Of a stretch of 22,521 nucleotides of DNA, positions 7,741-13,956 are shown piece by piece (positions within the stretch are counted from its first letter, which is position 1; each line of letters begins with the position of its first letter). This DNA is from an uncultured Acidocella sp. (GTDB lineage Bacteria > Pseudomonadota > Alphaproteobacteria > Acetobacterales > Acetobacteraceae): the NCBI RefSeq assembly GCF_946222605.1, contig NZ_CAMIIE010000049.1:1-22521 (forward strand). The letters run 5' to 3'. A program made the translations under genes and the position numbers. Under the pieces are notes generated by a model. That model was not told the DNA's origin and ran no database searches. It saw only the letters and a program-made list of their open reading frames with translations.

Positions 7741-7841
7741 AGCATCAAGCTTTTAGCTTGATGCTCTAGAATTTGTTTTAGCGAGCAATTTCATGTGTTT
7801 ATTTTAACGCTGGCGCGTCAACCTAAACACATACTGCTCTA
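7738..7841. repeat. Two-hairpin palindromic intergenic element
   Basis: The element is bounded by TAGAGCA (7738) and TGCTCTA (7835-7841). Hairpin 1 pairs TAGAGCATCAAGCT (7738-7751) with its exact complement (7755-7768), leaving a TTT loop. Hairpin 2 pairs GAGCA (7783) with TGCTC (7835-7839) and ATGTGTTTA (7793-7801) with TAAACACAT (7824-7832), with ACGC/GCGT nested at the top. It resembles REP/bacterial interspersed elements and starts on the PBP1A stop codon. Copy number cannot be judged from this window. Hairpin 1 could also act as a terminator, though the sequence after it is only T-rich. Confidence 0.65.
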
Positions 7842-7856
7842 ATCCAGGGCCTCCCC

Positions 7857-7890
7857 AAAGAAAAACCCGCCTCGTGGCGGGTTTTTCTTT
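7857..7890. terminator. Bidirectional rho-independent terminator
   Basis: A perfect 15-bp stem with arms AAAGAAAAACCCGCC and GGCGGGTTTTTCTTT around a TCGT loop lies between the converging PBP1A and DUF1223 genes. A-rich and T-rich outer stem parts give a GC core with a U tract in both directions. Confidence 0.92.
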
Positions 7891-7917
7891 GCCCGATGCG
7901 CGACCCTGGCGGACAAA

Positions 7918-8595
7918 TCAGCGCGCCGCCAGACCCAGCACCCGGCCGTCAGCGCCCTGCAAAATCACCGCGACATGCTGCCCCACCGGGTGCGGCACCC
8001 GCAGCTGCAGCGCGGCCCCGGACCAGGCGCCCAAAGGCACCATGGCGCGCACCACATTCACCTCGGTGATCACCACACCGCCATTCTCCCCGGCACCGAC
8101 ATGGGTGCGGTGCTGGTCGTCATAGCCAACCAGCAGCACCGAGCCGGTGCCTTTGCCGGTGGCCACCGAAATGCCGAGCTGCTCCTGCCCGGAAATACTG
8201 ATCGCCACATCCCCCGCGGGCGCGGCCTTGGCGGATTTGATCGCCGCGCGCAGCTCCGCCGCATGGCTGCCGACAAGCTGGCTTTGCCCATCCACCACCG
8301 CCTCGGGCGTATAAACCTCGGTGCTGTTGCGCAGGCTGGCATACCAATCCTGCCGGTCCGTGGCGGCGGGAAGCGAATCGGTATCCTTCCAGCCGAGATC
8401 GTTCCAGTAGGTCACGTCGAAGCTCAGCGGCAGAATATCCTTGTCCTGCGCTTTCAGCTGCCCCAGCAGCGCATTCGCCGGCGGGCAGGAGGAGCAGGAT
8501 TGCGAGGTGAACAGCTCCACCAGCACCGGCCGGGCAAAGGCCGGAGATGCGGACAGCGCCAAAGCTGCCGCGAACGCCAGACGATGCCACCTCAT
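7918..8595 (-). CDS. DUF1223 family secreted protein, thioredoxin-like CxxC
   Basis: This 225-residue protein starts with a Sec signal peptide (MRWHRLAFAAALALSASPAFA, cleavage near A21). The mature part opens with VLVELFTSQSCSSCPPANALL, the DUF1223 signature, in which C34-x2-C37 sits where the thioredoxin fold has its redox pair. Further DUF1223 features are DVTYWNDLGWKD and YTPEAVVDGQ. The biochemical function of DUF1223 is not established; a periplasmic thiol redox role is inference. Its ATG overlaps the stop of the molybdopterin oxidoreductase (ATGA, 8592-8595). It is the last gene of a three-gene operon and ends at the bidirectional terminator. Confidence 0.88.
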   Translation of the reverse strand: MRWHRLAFAAALALSASPAFARPVLVELFTSQSCSSCPPANALLGQLKAQDKDILPLSFDVTYWNDLGWKDTDSLPAATDRQDWYASLRNSTEVYTPEAVVDGQSQLVGSHAAELRAAIKSAKAAPAGDVAISISGQEQLGISVATGKGTGSVLLVGYDDQHRTHVGAGENGGVVITEVNVVRAMVPLGAWSGAALQLRVPHPVGQHVAVILQGADGRVLGLAAR

Positions 8596-9302
8596 GACCC
8601 GCTGAACCAGTTATAGCCCTGGTCCTCCCAATAGCCACCCGGATAGACATTGGTGACGGCGAGCTGGATGATGGATTTCGGGTTCTTGAAGCCGAGCTTG
8701 ATGGGAATGCGCAGCCGCACCGGCGCGCCGAACGGCGCGGTGAGCGGCTGGCCCAGAAAATCCAGCGCCAGAATGGTCTGCGGATGCAGGGCCGAGGGCA
8801 TGTCGATCGAGCTGTAATAGCCATCGGCGCATTTGAAGCTGACATATTTGCAGCTGGTATCCGCGCCGACATGCGCCAGGAAATCGCTCAGCCGCACGCC
8901 CGACCATTGCCCGATCACCCGCCAGCCCTCGACACAGACGAAGCGGGTGATCTGCTCATGCTGCGGCAGGGCGCGCAGCTGCGCCAGGCTCCAGCCGGTC
9001 TTACTTTGGATCTGCCCGCCCAGCTCCAGCTTGTAGCTCGCCGCATCGACGACCGGCGCCTGGTCGATGGAATAGAACGCGTTGAAACGCGGCGGGCGGG
9101 TGATCTGGTCCGGCCGGAAGCTCGGAGCCAGCGTGTGCGGGTTGAATAGAGCCTCCTGCACCCGGTCATTCCAGGCGGACATCGCATGCAGGAATTTATC
9201 GGCGAGGTCCGGATGCGCCGGATCCTCGTAATTGCAGCCCCCCAGCGGGGCGGCGGCGCCGAGCGCCATGGCGCGCAGCAGCAATGAACGGCGTTGGATC
9301 AT
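8592..9302 (-). CDS. Molybdopterin-dependent oxidoreductase, sulfite oxidase/MsrP-like
   Basis: This 236-residue protein has the oxidoreductase molybdopterin-binding fold of the sulfite oxidase family. The key C123 (RFVCVEGWRVIGQWSGVRL) fits the cysteine that ligates molybdenum. Other family segments are YKLELGGQI, CADGYYSSIDM and the C-terminal GGYWEDQGY. The N-terminus MIQRRSLLLRAMALGAAA looks like a twin-arginine signal and ends in a possible lipobox (PLGGC23), so export and lipid anchoring are likely. Its size matches stand-alone MsrP-like proteins lacking a dimerisation domain. I chose the ATG at 9302 because it overlaps the cytochrome b stop (ATGA) and gives the signal peptide; the frame stays open upstream to 9449 but has no family similarity there. 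The upstream cytochrome b is the likely electron partner. Substrate unknown. Confidence 0.9.
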   Translation of the reverse strand: MIQRRSLLLRAMALGAAAPLGGCNYEDPAHPDLADKFLHAMSAWNDRVQEALFNPHTLAPSFRPDQITRPPRFNAFYSIDQAPVVDAASYKLELGGQIQSKTGWSLAQLRALPQHEQITRFVCVEGWRVIGQWSGVRLSDFLAHVGADTSCKYVSFKCADGYYSSIDMPSALHPQTILALDFLGQPLTAPFGAPVRLRIPIKLGFKNPKSIIQLAVTNVYPGGYWEDQGYNWFSGS

Positions 9303-9886
9303 GGCAGGCGACCTCCGGTGATCATCGGCGGCAAGGTTTTCGGCACCAGCGCCACCAGCAGAAGATGGACGAGGATGAACAGGCAGATCCCGGTCATCGC
9401 GAAGAAATGCACGTAACGGGCGATGAAAAACCCGCCAAAGGCATCGCACAGAAACCAGAGCTGCACCGGCTTCCAGATCGACAGCCCCGAGAGCACCGCC
9501 ACCAGCCCGGCCAGCAGCACGCCCAGATAAAGCAGGCGCTGCACGGCATTATAAACCCCGCGCTCATGCTTGAGATTGAAGCGCAAGGCGGCCCGCAGAT
9601 CCGCCAGCACCGCGCGCGGGCGGATCGGGAAGAATTTCTTGTAATGCCCGCTGGCCAGGCTCCAGACCAGATAGATCAGCCCGTTGAGCACCAGCAGCCA
9701 CATCGCCGCCAGATGCCAGGCGATGCCCGCCCCCAGCCACGCACCGATGCCGACGGGGAAATTGAAATTGAACAAGGGCGAGGCATTATAAATCTGCCAG
9801 CCGGAGCCGATCATCGTCACCATCGCGATGACGTTGAGCCAGTGGGTCAGCCGCAAGGGCCAGGGATGGATGACGCGCGCACGCAT
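9299..9886 (-). CDS. Cytochrome b561-like membrane diheme protein
   Basis: This 195-residue integral membrane protein has four main hydrophobic segments (about 15-33, 50-76, 115-137, 158-180). Histidines in the membrane are placed like the heme b ligands of the cytochrome b561/NiFe-hydrogenase b subunit family: H15 (LRLTHWLNV), H58 (GIAWHLAAMW), H160 (RYVHFF) and H174 (ILVHLLL). It should pass electrons between quinone and the periplasmic molybdopterin protein encoded next. The ATG at 9886 is preferred over the GTG at 9895, because GGAG lies 8 bases before the ATG but too close to the GTG. It is first in the cytochrome b - Moco - DUF1223 operon and diverges from the Met/His-rich gene across 174 bases. 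Confidence 0.9.
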   Translation of the reverse strand: MRARVIHPWPLRLTHWLNVIAMVTMIGSGWQIYNASPLFNFNFPVGIGAWLGAGIAWHLAAMWLLVLNGLIYLVWSLASGHYKKFFPIRPRAVLADLRAALRFNLKHERGVYNAVQRLLYLGVLLAGLVAVLSGLSIWKPVQLWFLCDAFGGFFIARYVHFFAMTGICLFILVHLLLVALVPKTLPPMITGGRLP

Positions 9887-10060
9887 GGCCTGCACTCCGC
9901 TCGGTTTTGGAAACTTGAGATCTTATACGCCATGGTTTCCGGCTTGGATGCGGCTGATTCAGGCATCGAGTTCATGCCTCAACGGCATTGGCGTGGAACA
10001 TGGTGAATGGGCCATCTCAGCGGCACCGGATCATCCGGCCTCACCCACAGGAGATTTTCG

Positions 10061-10336
10061 ATGTTGCGTTCACTTGCTTTCGCCGCTGCCATGTCCCTTT
10101 CCATTGCCGGCGCCGCCCTCGCCCAGACCAGCACGGGCATGAGCCATGGTACCATGGGCAACAGCGCCATGAGCCACGACACGATGGGCAATGGCATGAG
10201 CCATGACAGCATGGGCCATGATGCGATGAAACATGATGACATGGGCAAGACCAAAACCCAGGACAGCATGGGCAACGGCATGAGCCATGACAGCATGGGC
10301 AATAACAGCATGGGCCACGGCACCAACAGCCAGTAA
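10061..10336 (+). CDS. Secreted Met/His-rich pentad-repeat protein (MXKDX-like)
   Basis: The 91-residue product has a clear signal peptide (MLRSLAFAAAMSLSIAGAALA) and a mature part of about 70 residues built on a five-residue period with Met at 27, 32, 37, 42, 51, 56 and 61. Twelve Met and seven His in the mature chain, in units such as MSHDTMGNGMSHDSMGH, suggest copper or silver binding in the periplasm. The pattern resembles the pentapeptide MXKDX repeat family, whose function is not settled. CAGGAG precedes the ATG at 10061, so the longer upstream frame is rejected. A 24-bp exact direct repeat (10193-10216 and 10277-10300) shows recent internal duplication. It is divergent from the cytochrome b operon. 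Confidence 0.82.
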   Translation: MLRSLAFAAAMSLSIAGAALAQTSTGMSHGTMGNSAMSHDTMGNGMSHDSMGHDAMKHDDMGKTKTQDSMGNGMSHDSMGNNSMGHGTNSQ

Positions 10337-10347
10337 CCGCCAGTTCA

Positions 10348-10372
10348 GCGCCTCACGCCTGGCGTGGGGCGC
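10348..10372 (+). terminator. GC-rich hairpin after the Met/His-rich gene
   Basis: GCGCC-T-CACGCC pairs with GGCGTG-G-GGCGC as an almost continuous 12-bp stem with one U-G pair, 11 bases after the stop codon. There is no T tract, so it may be a processing or stability hairpin rather than an intrinsic terminator. Confidence 0.4.
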
Positions 10373-10411
10373 CGGATCTGGGAGGCCCATGTCTTCTTCA
10401 CGCTGCTCTTC

Positions 10412-10443
10412 TTGACGCTCCGGCGTCAGCCTCAATACATAAT
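10412..10443 (+). promoter_or_regulatory. Putative promoter and operator of the peroxiredoxin-lysR unit
   Basis: TTGACG (10412-10417) is followed by TACATA (10436-10441, 18-base spacer) or CATAAT (10438-10443, 20-base spacer). An inverted repeat TGACGC-TCCG-GCGTCA (10413-10428) covers the -35 and the start of the spacer, as an operator would. Transcription would start near 10450, eight bases before the AGGAGG at 10458. Confidence 0.45.
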
Positions 10444-10457
10444 ACCCCACGCCACCC

Positions 10458-10463
10458 AGGAGG
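10458..10463 (+). promoter_or_regulatory. Ribosome binding site that points to a non-AUG start
   Basis: AGGAGG is a perfect Shine-Dalgarno core. Exactly six bases downstream, in the peroxiredoxin frame, is ATC (10470). The first in-frame ATG is 115 bases away at 10578 and has no clear ribosome binding site. Confidence 0.6.
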
Positions 10464-10469
10464 CCGATC

Positions 10470-11114
10470 ATCGGCGATCTGACCCAGAAGCTGGATAGTC
10501 TGCGCACAAGCCGGCGTGAAAATGCTGTCTGGGATGCATCGTATCGGCAGCTTGTCGACACCCTCGAAGCGGCCGGCATGGCGGAGTTGATCCTGCCCGA
10601 AGGGGCCGCCTTCCCGGATTTCATGCTGCCGGATGCCCATGGCGGGCTGGTCTCGCTCGGCGCGCGGCTGCGCCACGGGCCGGTGGTGCTGGGTTTTTTC
10701 CGCGGCACCTGGTGCCCGTTCTGCAAGCTGATGCTGGAAGCCCTGGCCGCGGCGATGCCGCGCATTAGCGCAACGGGCGCCTCGCTGCTCGCCCTCACCC
10801 CTGAAACCGGCCCCTTGCCCGCCGCCCTGCAAACCCGCCATGGCGGTAGGCTGGAGGTGCTGTGCGATGTGGATTTCGGCGTCGGGCTGCAAGCCGGGGT
10901 GGTGTACCGGATCCCCCCGCTCTACCGCGCCGGGCTGGTTGCCGCGGGGCTGGATATGGAGCTGCGCCACGGCAATGCCGCCTGGTGCCTGCCGGTGCCG
11001 GCGATTTTCATCATCACCCCGGATGGACGCATCGCCCGGCGCTTCGTGGACACGGATTTCACCAAATGGCCCGAGCCAGAGGCCATTCTGGACGCGCTGG
11101 CGGGCTTGCGCTGA
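10470..11114 (+). CDS. Peroxiredoxin-like AhpC/TSA family protein, probable AUC start
   Basis: This thioredoxin-fold protein has GFFRGTWCPFCKLML (C82-x2-C85 from the 10470 start) and the C-terminal half typical of the AhpC/TSA-like group (PLYRAGLVAAGLD, LPVPAIFIITPDGRIARRFV). It probably reduces peroxides or acts as a thiol oxidoreductase in the cytoplasm; there is no signal peptide. The reading frame continues upstream of the first ATG (10578) with IGDLTQKLDSLR...TLEAAGMAEL, which matches the usual N-terminal helix of this family. In-frame TAA at 10440 limits the extension, and no ATG, GTG or TTG lies between. With AGGAGG six bases before it, ATC at 10470 is the best start (214 residues). 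The conservative alternative is 10578 (178 residues). It overlaps the lysR start by one base (TGATG). Confidence 0.8.
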   Translation: MGDLTQKLDSLRTSRRENAVWDASYRQLVDTLEAAGMAELILPEGAAFPDFMLPDAHGGLVSLGARLRHGPVVLGFFRGTWCPFCKLMLEALAAAMPRISATGASLLALTPETGPLPAALQTRHGGRLEVLCDVDFGVGLQAGVVYRIPPLYRAGLVAAGLDMELRHGNAAWCLPVPAIFIITPDGRIARRFVDTDFTKWPEPEAILDALAGLR

Positions 11115-11983
11115 TGGAACTCACCCAGGTCCGCTATTTCCTCGCTTTGTGCGAGACGCTGAATTTCTCCCGCGCCGCGCAGGCCTGCAACGTCACCCAA
11201 CCGGCCTTCTCGCGCGCGATCCAGAAGCTTGAGGAAGAGCTTGGCGGCGCCTTGATCTTCCGCGAACGCACCCTCACCCGCCTGACCGCCTTGGGCCAGG
11301 AGATGCGCCCGCATTTCGAGACGATGGTGGAGGCCGCGCAGGCCGCCCAGGCGCTCGCCCGCGCGCATCAGAACCCGGCCCCGCGCAGCCTGCGCATCGG
11401 GCTGGGGCCGGGCATTCCCGCCACGCCGATCACCGGCGCGGTGGCGGAGATTTTGCGCGTGCTGCCCGGTACGGAAATCCATTTCTCCGAAGCGCAATGC
11501 GGCACCTTGGTGGATTCGATGCTGGCCGACGCGCTGGATTGCGCCCTGCTCCCCGCCGATGCGCCCTTGCCCGAGCGGCTGAACCGCTGGCCGGTCTTTA
11601 CCGATGCCCCGCGGCTGATCTGCCCGGAAACCCATCCCCTCGCCCGCAAGAACCAGTGCGGCCTGGCAGATCTGGCCGGCGAAACCCTGCTGCTCAGCGA
11701 TGAATGCGGCAATTTCGGCGAAGCGCTGGCGCGACTAGCGGAGCCGCCCTTGCGCACCCAGCGCCTGCGCGCCGGGCTGGGGCAGATGCAGGAGCTGGTG
11801 CGCGCCGGGTTGGGCGTGGCCCTGCTTTCCGACCGTGCGGCGATCTCCCCGTCTCTGGCGGCGCGGGACTTCGTGGAGCCGGATCTGACCCGGCAGGTTT
11901 TGCTCACCGCCGTCGCCGGCCGGCCGCTGCATCAGGCGGCGATGGGGTTTATCCGGCTCTGCCGGGCGAATGCGTTCGCATGA
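11114..11983 (+). CDS. LysR-family transcription regulator
   Basis: The 289-residue protein starts MELTQVRYFLALCETLNF with the standard LysR winged helix (residues 1-60; recognition helix NVTQPAFSRAIQKLEEELGG) and an effector domain from about 90. C198 in LLLSDECGN lies in the segment and position equivalent to the peroxide-sensing C199 of OxyR, but no partner cysteine is found near 208. I chose the ATG at 11114 because it overlaps the peroxiredoxin stop and gives the exact family start; the frame is open further upstream but runs over the peroxiredoxin in another phase. Tight coupling suggests it controls its own operon. Whether the ligand is peroxide or a small metabolite is unknown. Confidence 0.93.
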   Translation: MELTQVRYFLALCETLNFSRAAQACNVTQPAFSRAIQKLEEELGGALIFRERTLTRLTALGQEMRPHFETMVEAAQAAQALARAHQNPAPRSLRIGLGPGIPATPITGAVAEILRVLPGTEIHFSEAQCGTLVDSMLADALDCALLPADAPLPERLNRWPVFTDAPRLICPETHPLARKNQCGLADLAGETLLLSDECGNFGEALARLAEPPLRTQRLRAGLGQMQELVRAGLGVALLSDRAAISPSLAARDFVEPDLTRQVLLTAVAGRPLHQAAMGFIRLCRANAFA

Positions 11984-11997
11984 AATTTTCGGACGAA

Positions 11998-12051
11998 GGC
12001 GGCAAAGCTGCCGCCGCTATGCGGCGTGGAAAGCCGCCAAGGGTGTGGCGC
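11998..12051 (+). repeat. Hairpin and degenerate intergenic repeat related to 21151-21196
   Basis: A GGCGGCA/TGCCGCC hairpin with a 4-base loop (11998-12015) follows the lysR stop. Bases 12010-12051 resemble the minus strand of 21151-21196: both read CCGCCGCT, an AT-containing loop, GCGG/GCGGT, then TGGAAAGCCGCC, two different bases, and AGGGTGTGGC. This common block sits in two unrelated intergenic spaces, so it is a dispersed repeat. Here the T-rich hairpins of the longer copy are missing. Confidence 0.6.
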
Positions 12052-12055
12052 TTCG

Positions 12056-12898
12056 TCAGGCGGGCTCGCCCTGCACCGGCTCCACGCCCTGGGCGCGGAT
12101 CAGCGCGGTCGCCTCGATGATCGCCGCCTCGATGGCGGGAAGGTCGGTGCCCTTGGCCACCAAAGCCACGCCCCAGCCGCCATCGCGCTTGAACGGGTAG
12201 CTGCCGAGATCGAGCTGCGGAAATCTATCCTGGATGGCTGAAAGCCCGGCGGCGATGCCGCCTTCCATCACCCCCATGCCATGCACGGCGCGCATCTGGA
12301 TCGCCTCGCCACGCGGCAATTGCGGCTCCAGCGCCTTCAGCATCGATTGCATGATCCGCGGCACCCCGGCCATCACATGCACATTGCCTATGGTAAAGCC
12401 CGGCGCGATGCTGGCCTCGTTCCTGATCGGCACCGCGCCGCGCGGCATCGTCGCCATGCGTTGGCGGGCTTCGTTGTAGCGCTCGCCCATATGGGCCTTC
12501 ATCTCCGCGTCGGTTTCCTCATGCAGCTCCCAGGGCACGCCGAAAGCGGCGGCGATACATTCGCTGGTAATGTCGTCATGGGTCGGGCCGATGCCACCTG
12601 TGGTGAACAGCATGGTGTAGGCGGCCCGCAGCTCGTTCACCGCGCCGATGATCCGCGCGGCAATGTCGGGGACCACCCGCACCTCCTGCAGCCGGATGCC
12701 CAGGGCGGCCAGGCGCTGGGCGATGAACTGGACATTCACATCCTGGGTGCGGCCGGAGAGGATCTCATTGCCGATGATCAGGATCGCGGCGGTGGGGTTG
12801 CCTGACTTTGTTTGGCGCGTGGCCGCCCCACCATCTCCACGCGCGATGCCAGCCTCATCTTGAGGCGCCGCGGATTTGTTGATTTCGGCTGGCATCAT
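12056..12898 (-). CDS. CinA-like competence/damage-inducible protein, molybdopterin-binding-fold domain only
   Basis: This 280-residue protein belongs to COG1058. After an atypical 35-residue polar N-terminus, the MoCF-like domain begins with AAILIIGNEILSGRTQDVN and shows FTTGGIGPTHDDIT and HVMAGVPRIM. Full-length CinA adds a C-terminal nicotinamide-nucleotide amidase domain; it is absent here, so this is the short form common in alphaproteobacteria. CinA N-domains have ADP-ribose pyrophosphatase activity in some species, but activity here cannot be assigned. The ATGATG start at 12898 overlaps the stop of the GNAT-Nudix gene by four bases (ATGA), so the two are translationally coupled. Convergent with lysR. 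Confidence 0.88.
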   Translation of the reverse strand: MMPAEINKSAAPQDEAGIARGDGGAATRQTKSGNPTAAILIIGNEILSGRTQDVNVQFIAQRLAALGIRLQEVRVVPDIAARIIGAVNELRAAYTMLFTTGGIGPTHDDITSECIAAAFGVPWELHEETDAEMKAHMGERYNEARQRMATMPRGAVPIRNEASIAPGFTIGNVHVMAGVPRIMQSMLKALEPQLPRGEAIQMRAVHGMGVMEGGIAAGLSAIQDRFPQLDLGSYPFKRDGGWGVALVAKGTDLPAIEAAIIEATALIRAQGVEPVQGEPA

Positions 12899-13905
12899 AG
12901 AAAATCCCTCAACATCGGAATCAACGGACGGTCGGCGGCGGGCATCGGGTATTCCGCCAGATCCTCCGGCGCCACCCAGGCGAGTTTCTGCCCCTCGCGG
13001 CCGCGCGGCTCGCCCTGCCAGCGCCGGCAGAGAAACACCGGCATCAGCAAATGGAAACTGTCATAGGCATGGGAGGCGAAGACGAAGGGGGCGAAATCCT
13101 TAGGCTCGGTCTCCAGCCCCAGCTCCTCGCGCAACTCGCGGGCCAGCGCACCTTCCGGGGTCTCGCCCGGCTCCAGCTTGCCGCCGGGGAATTCCCAGAG
13201 CCCGGCCATTTTCTTCCCCTCGGGCCGGCGGGCCAGCAAAATCCGCCCTTGCGCGTCGATCAGGGCGGCGGCGACCACCAGCAATGTTTTCGCCGCTTCT
13301 TCGGCCTTTGGCGCGGATTGGTCCTGCGGCAGTTCTCGGGCCAGAGCAAAATGCTTCACCGGCAGCTTCTCGCCAGGACGGCAGGAGAAGACGCGGTGGC
13401 CGTTATGCGTCTTGGTGAAGCCGAGATTGCGCAGCAGCGCCAGCGAACCGTCATTATCCGCCGCCACCACGGCGGAGAGATGGGTGATCGGCAGGCTCGC
13501 GAAGGCCCATTCGGTAAGCCGGCGCACTGCTTCCAGCGCGTAGCCCTGGCGCCAATAAGCCCGGCCGATCCAGTAGCCCAGCTCGGCGGATTTGCGGTCC
13601 TTGGAGAGTTTCAGCCCGGCGCAGCCCAGCAGCTCGTCACTGCCGGCATCGGTGATGGCGAATTGCTCGGCGCGGCCCGCCGCGCGGTCCGAAGCCGCCG
13701 CCTGCACCCATTCCGCCGCCTGCAGCGCGGGATAGGGAAAGGGCGCATCCGGCACGCGCCGGCAGATGTCCCAGTCATTGATGAGACGATGAAACGCGGC
13801 GACATCCCCACCATGCAGCGGGCGCAGGGTGAGACGCGTGGTGCGCAGCACCGGACCTGGCGGCAATGCGAGCCCGGGCATCAGCGAATCGAGGAGATCA
13901 GGCAT
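12895..13905 (-). CDS. Bifunctional GNAT acetyltransferase / MutT-like Nudix hydrolase
   Basis: The 336-residue fusion has an N-terminal RimJ/RimL-type GNAT domain (about 18-190; ELGYWIGRAYWRQGYALEAV, the acetyl-CoA loop, and NDGSLALLRNLGF). A 15-residue linker leads to a MutT-type Nudix domain (about 205-336). The Nudix box is complete at 241-265 (GGKLEPGETPEGALARELRE followed by ELGLE), preceded by AGLWEFP as in 8-oxo-dGTP diphosphatases. The Nudix half probably cleans oxidised nucleotides; the acetyl acceptor of the first half is unknown. The start at 13905 (MPDLLDSL) lacks a strong Shine-Dalgarno; M9 at 13881 is possible. The frame stays open far upstream over proA, but that part is antisense to a conserved gene. 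Divergent from proA with only 51 bases between starts. Confidence 0.88.
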   Translation of the reverse strand: MPDLLDSLMPGLALPPGPVLRTTRLTLRPLHGGDVAAFHRLINDWDICRRVPDAPFPYPALQAAEWVQAAASDRAAGRAEQFAITDAGSDELLGCAGLKLSKDRKSAELGYWIGRAYWRQGYALEAVRRLTEWAFASLPITHLSAVVAADNDGSLALLRNLGFTKTHNGHRVFSCRPGEKLPVKHFALARELPQDQSAPKAEEAAKTLLVVAAALIDAQGRILLARRPEGKKMAGLWEFPGGKLEPGETPEGALARELREELGLETEPKDFAPFVFASHAYDSFHLLMPVFLCRRWQGEPRGREGQKLAWVAPEDLAEYPMPAADRPLIPMLRDFL

Positions 13906-13956
13906 GCTGAAGTCAGTGTAACCCGCAGTTGATCTTCCCGCCAGGACTGGGCAAGC

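Noticed and set aside
9896..9960. TATAAG on the minus strand (about 9926-9931) as -10 of the cytochrome b operon
   Set aside because: No acceptable -35 was found at 16-18 bases, so I did not list a promoter.
10862..11113. N-terminal extension of the LysR frame over the peroxiredoxin gene
   Set aside because: The LysR domain starts exactly at the ATG at 11114. The extension is Arg/Gly/His-rich out-of-frame translation of the peroxiredoxin.
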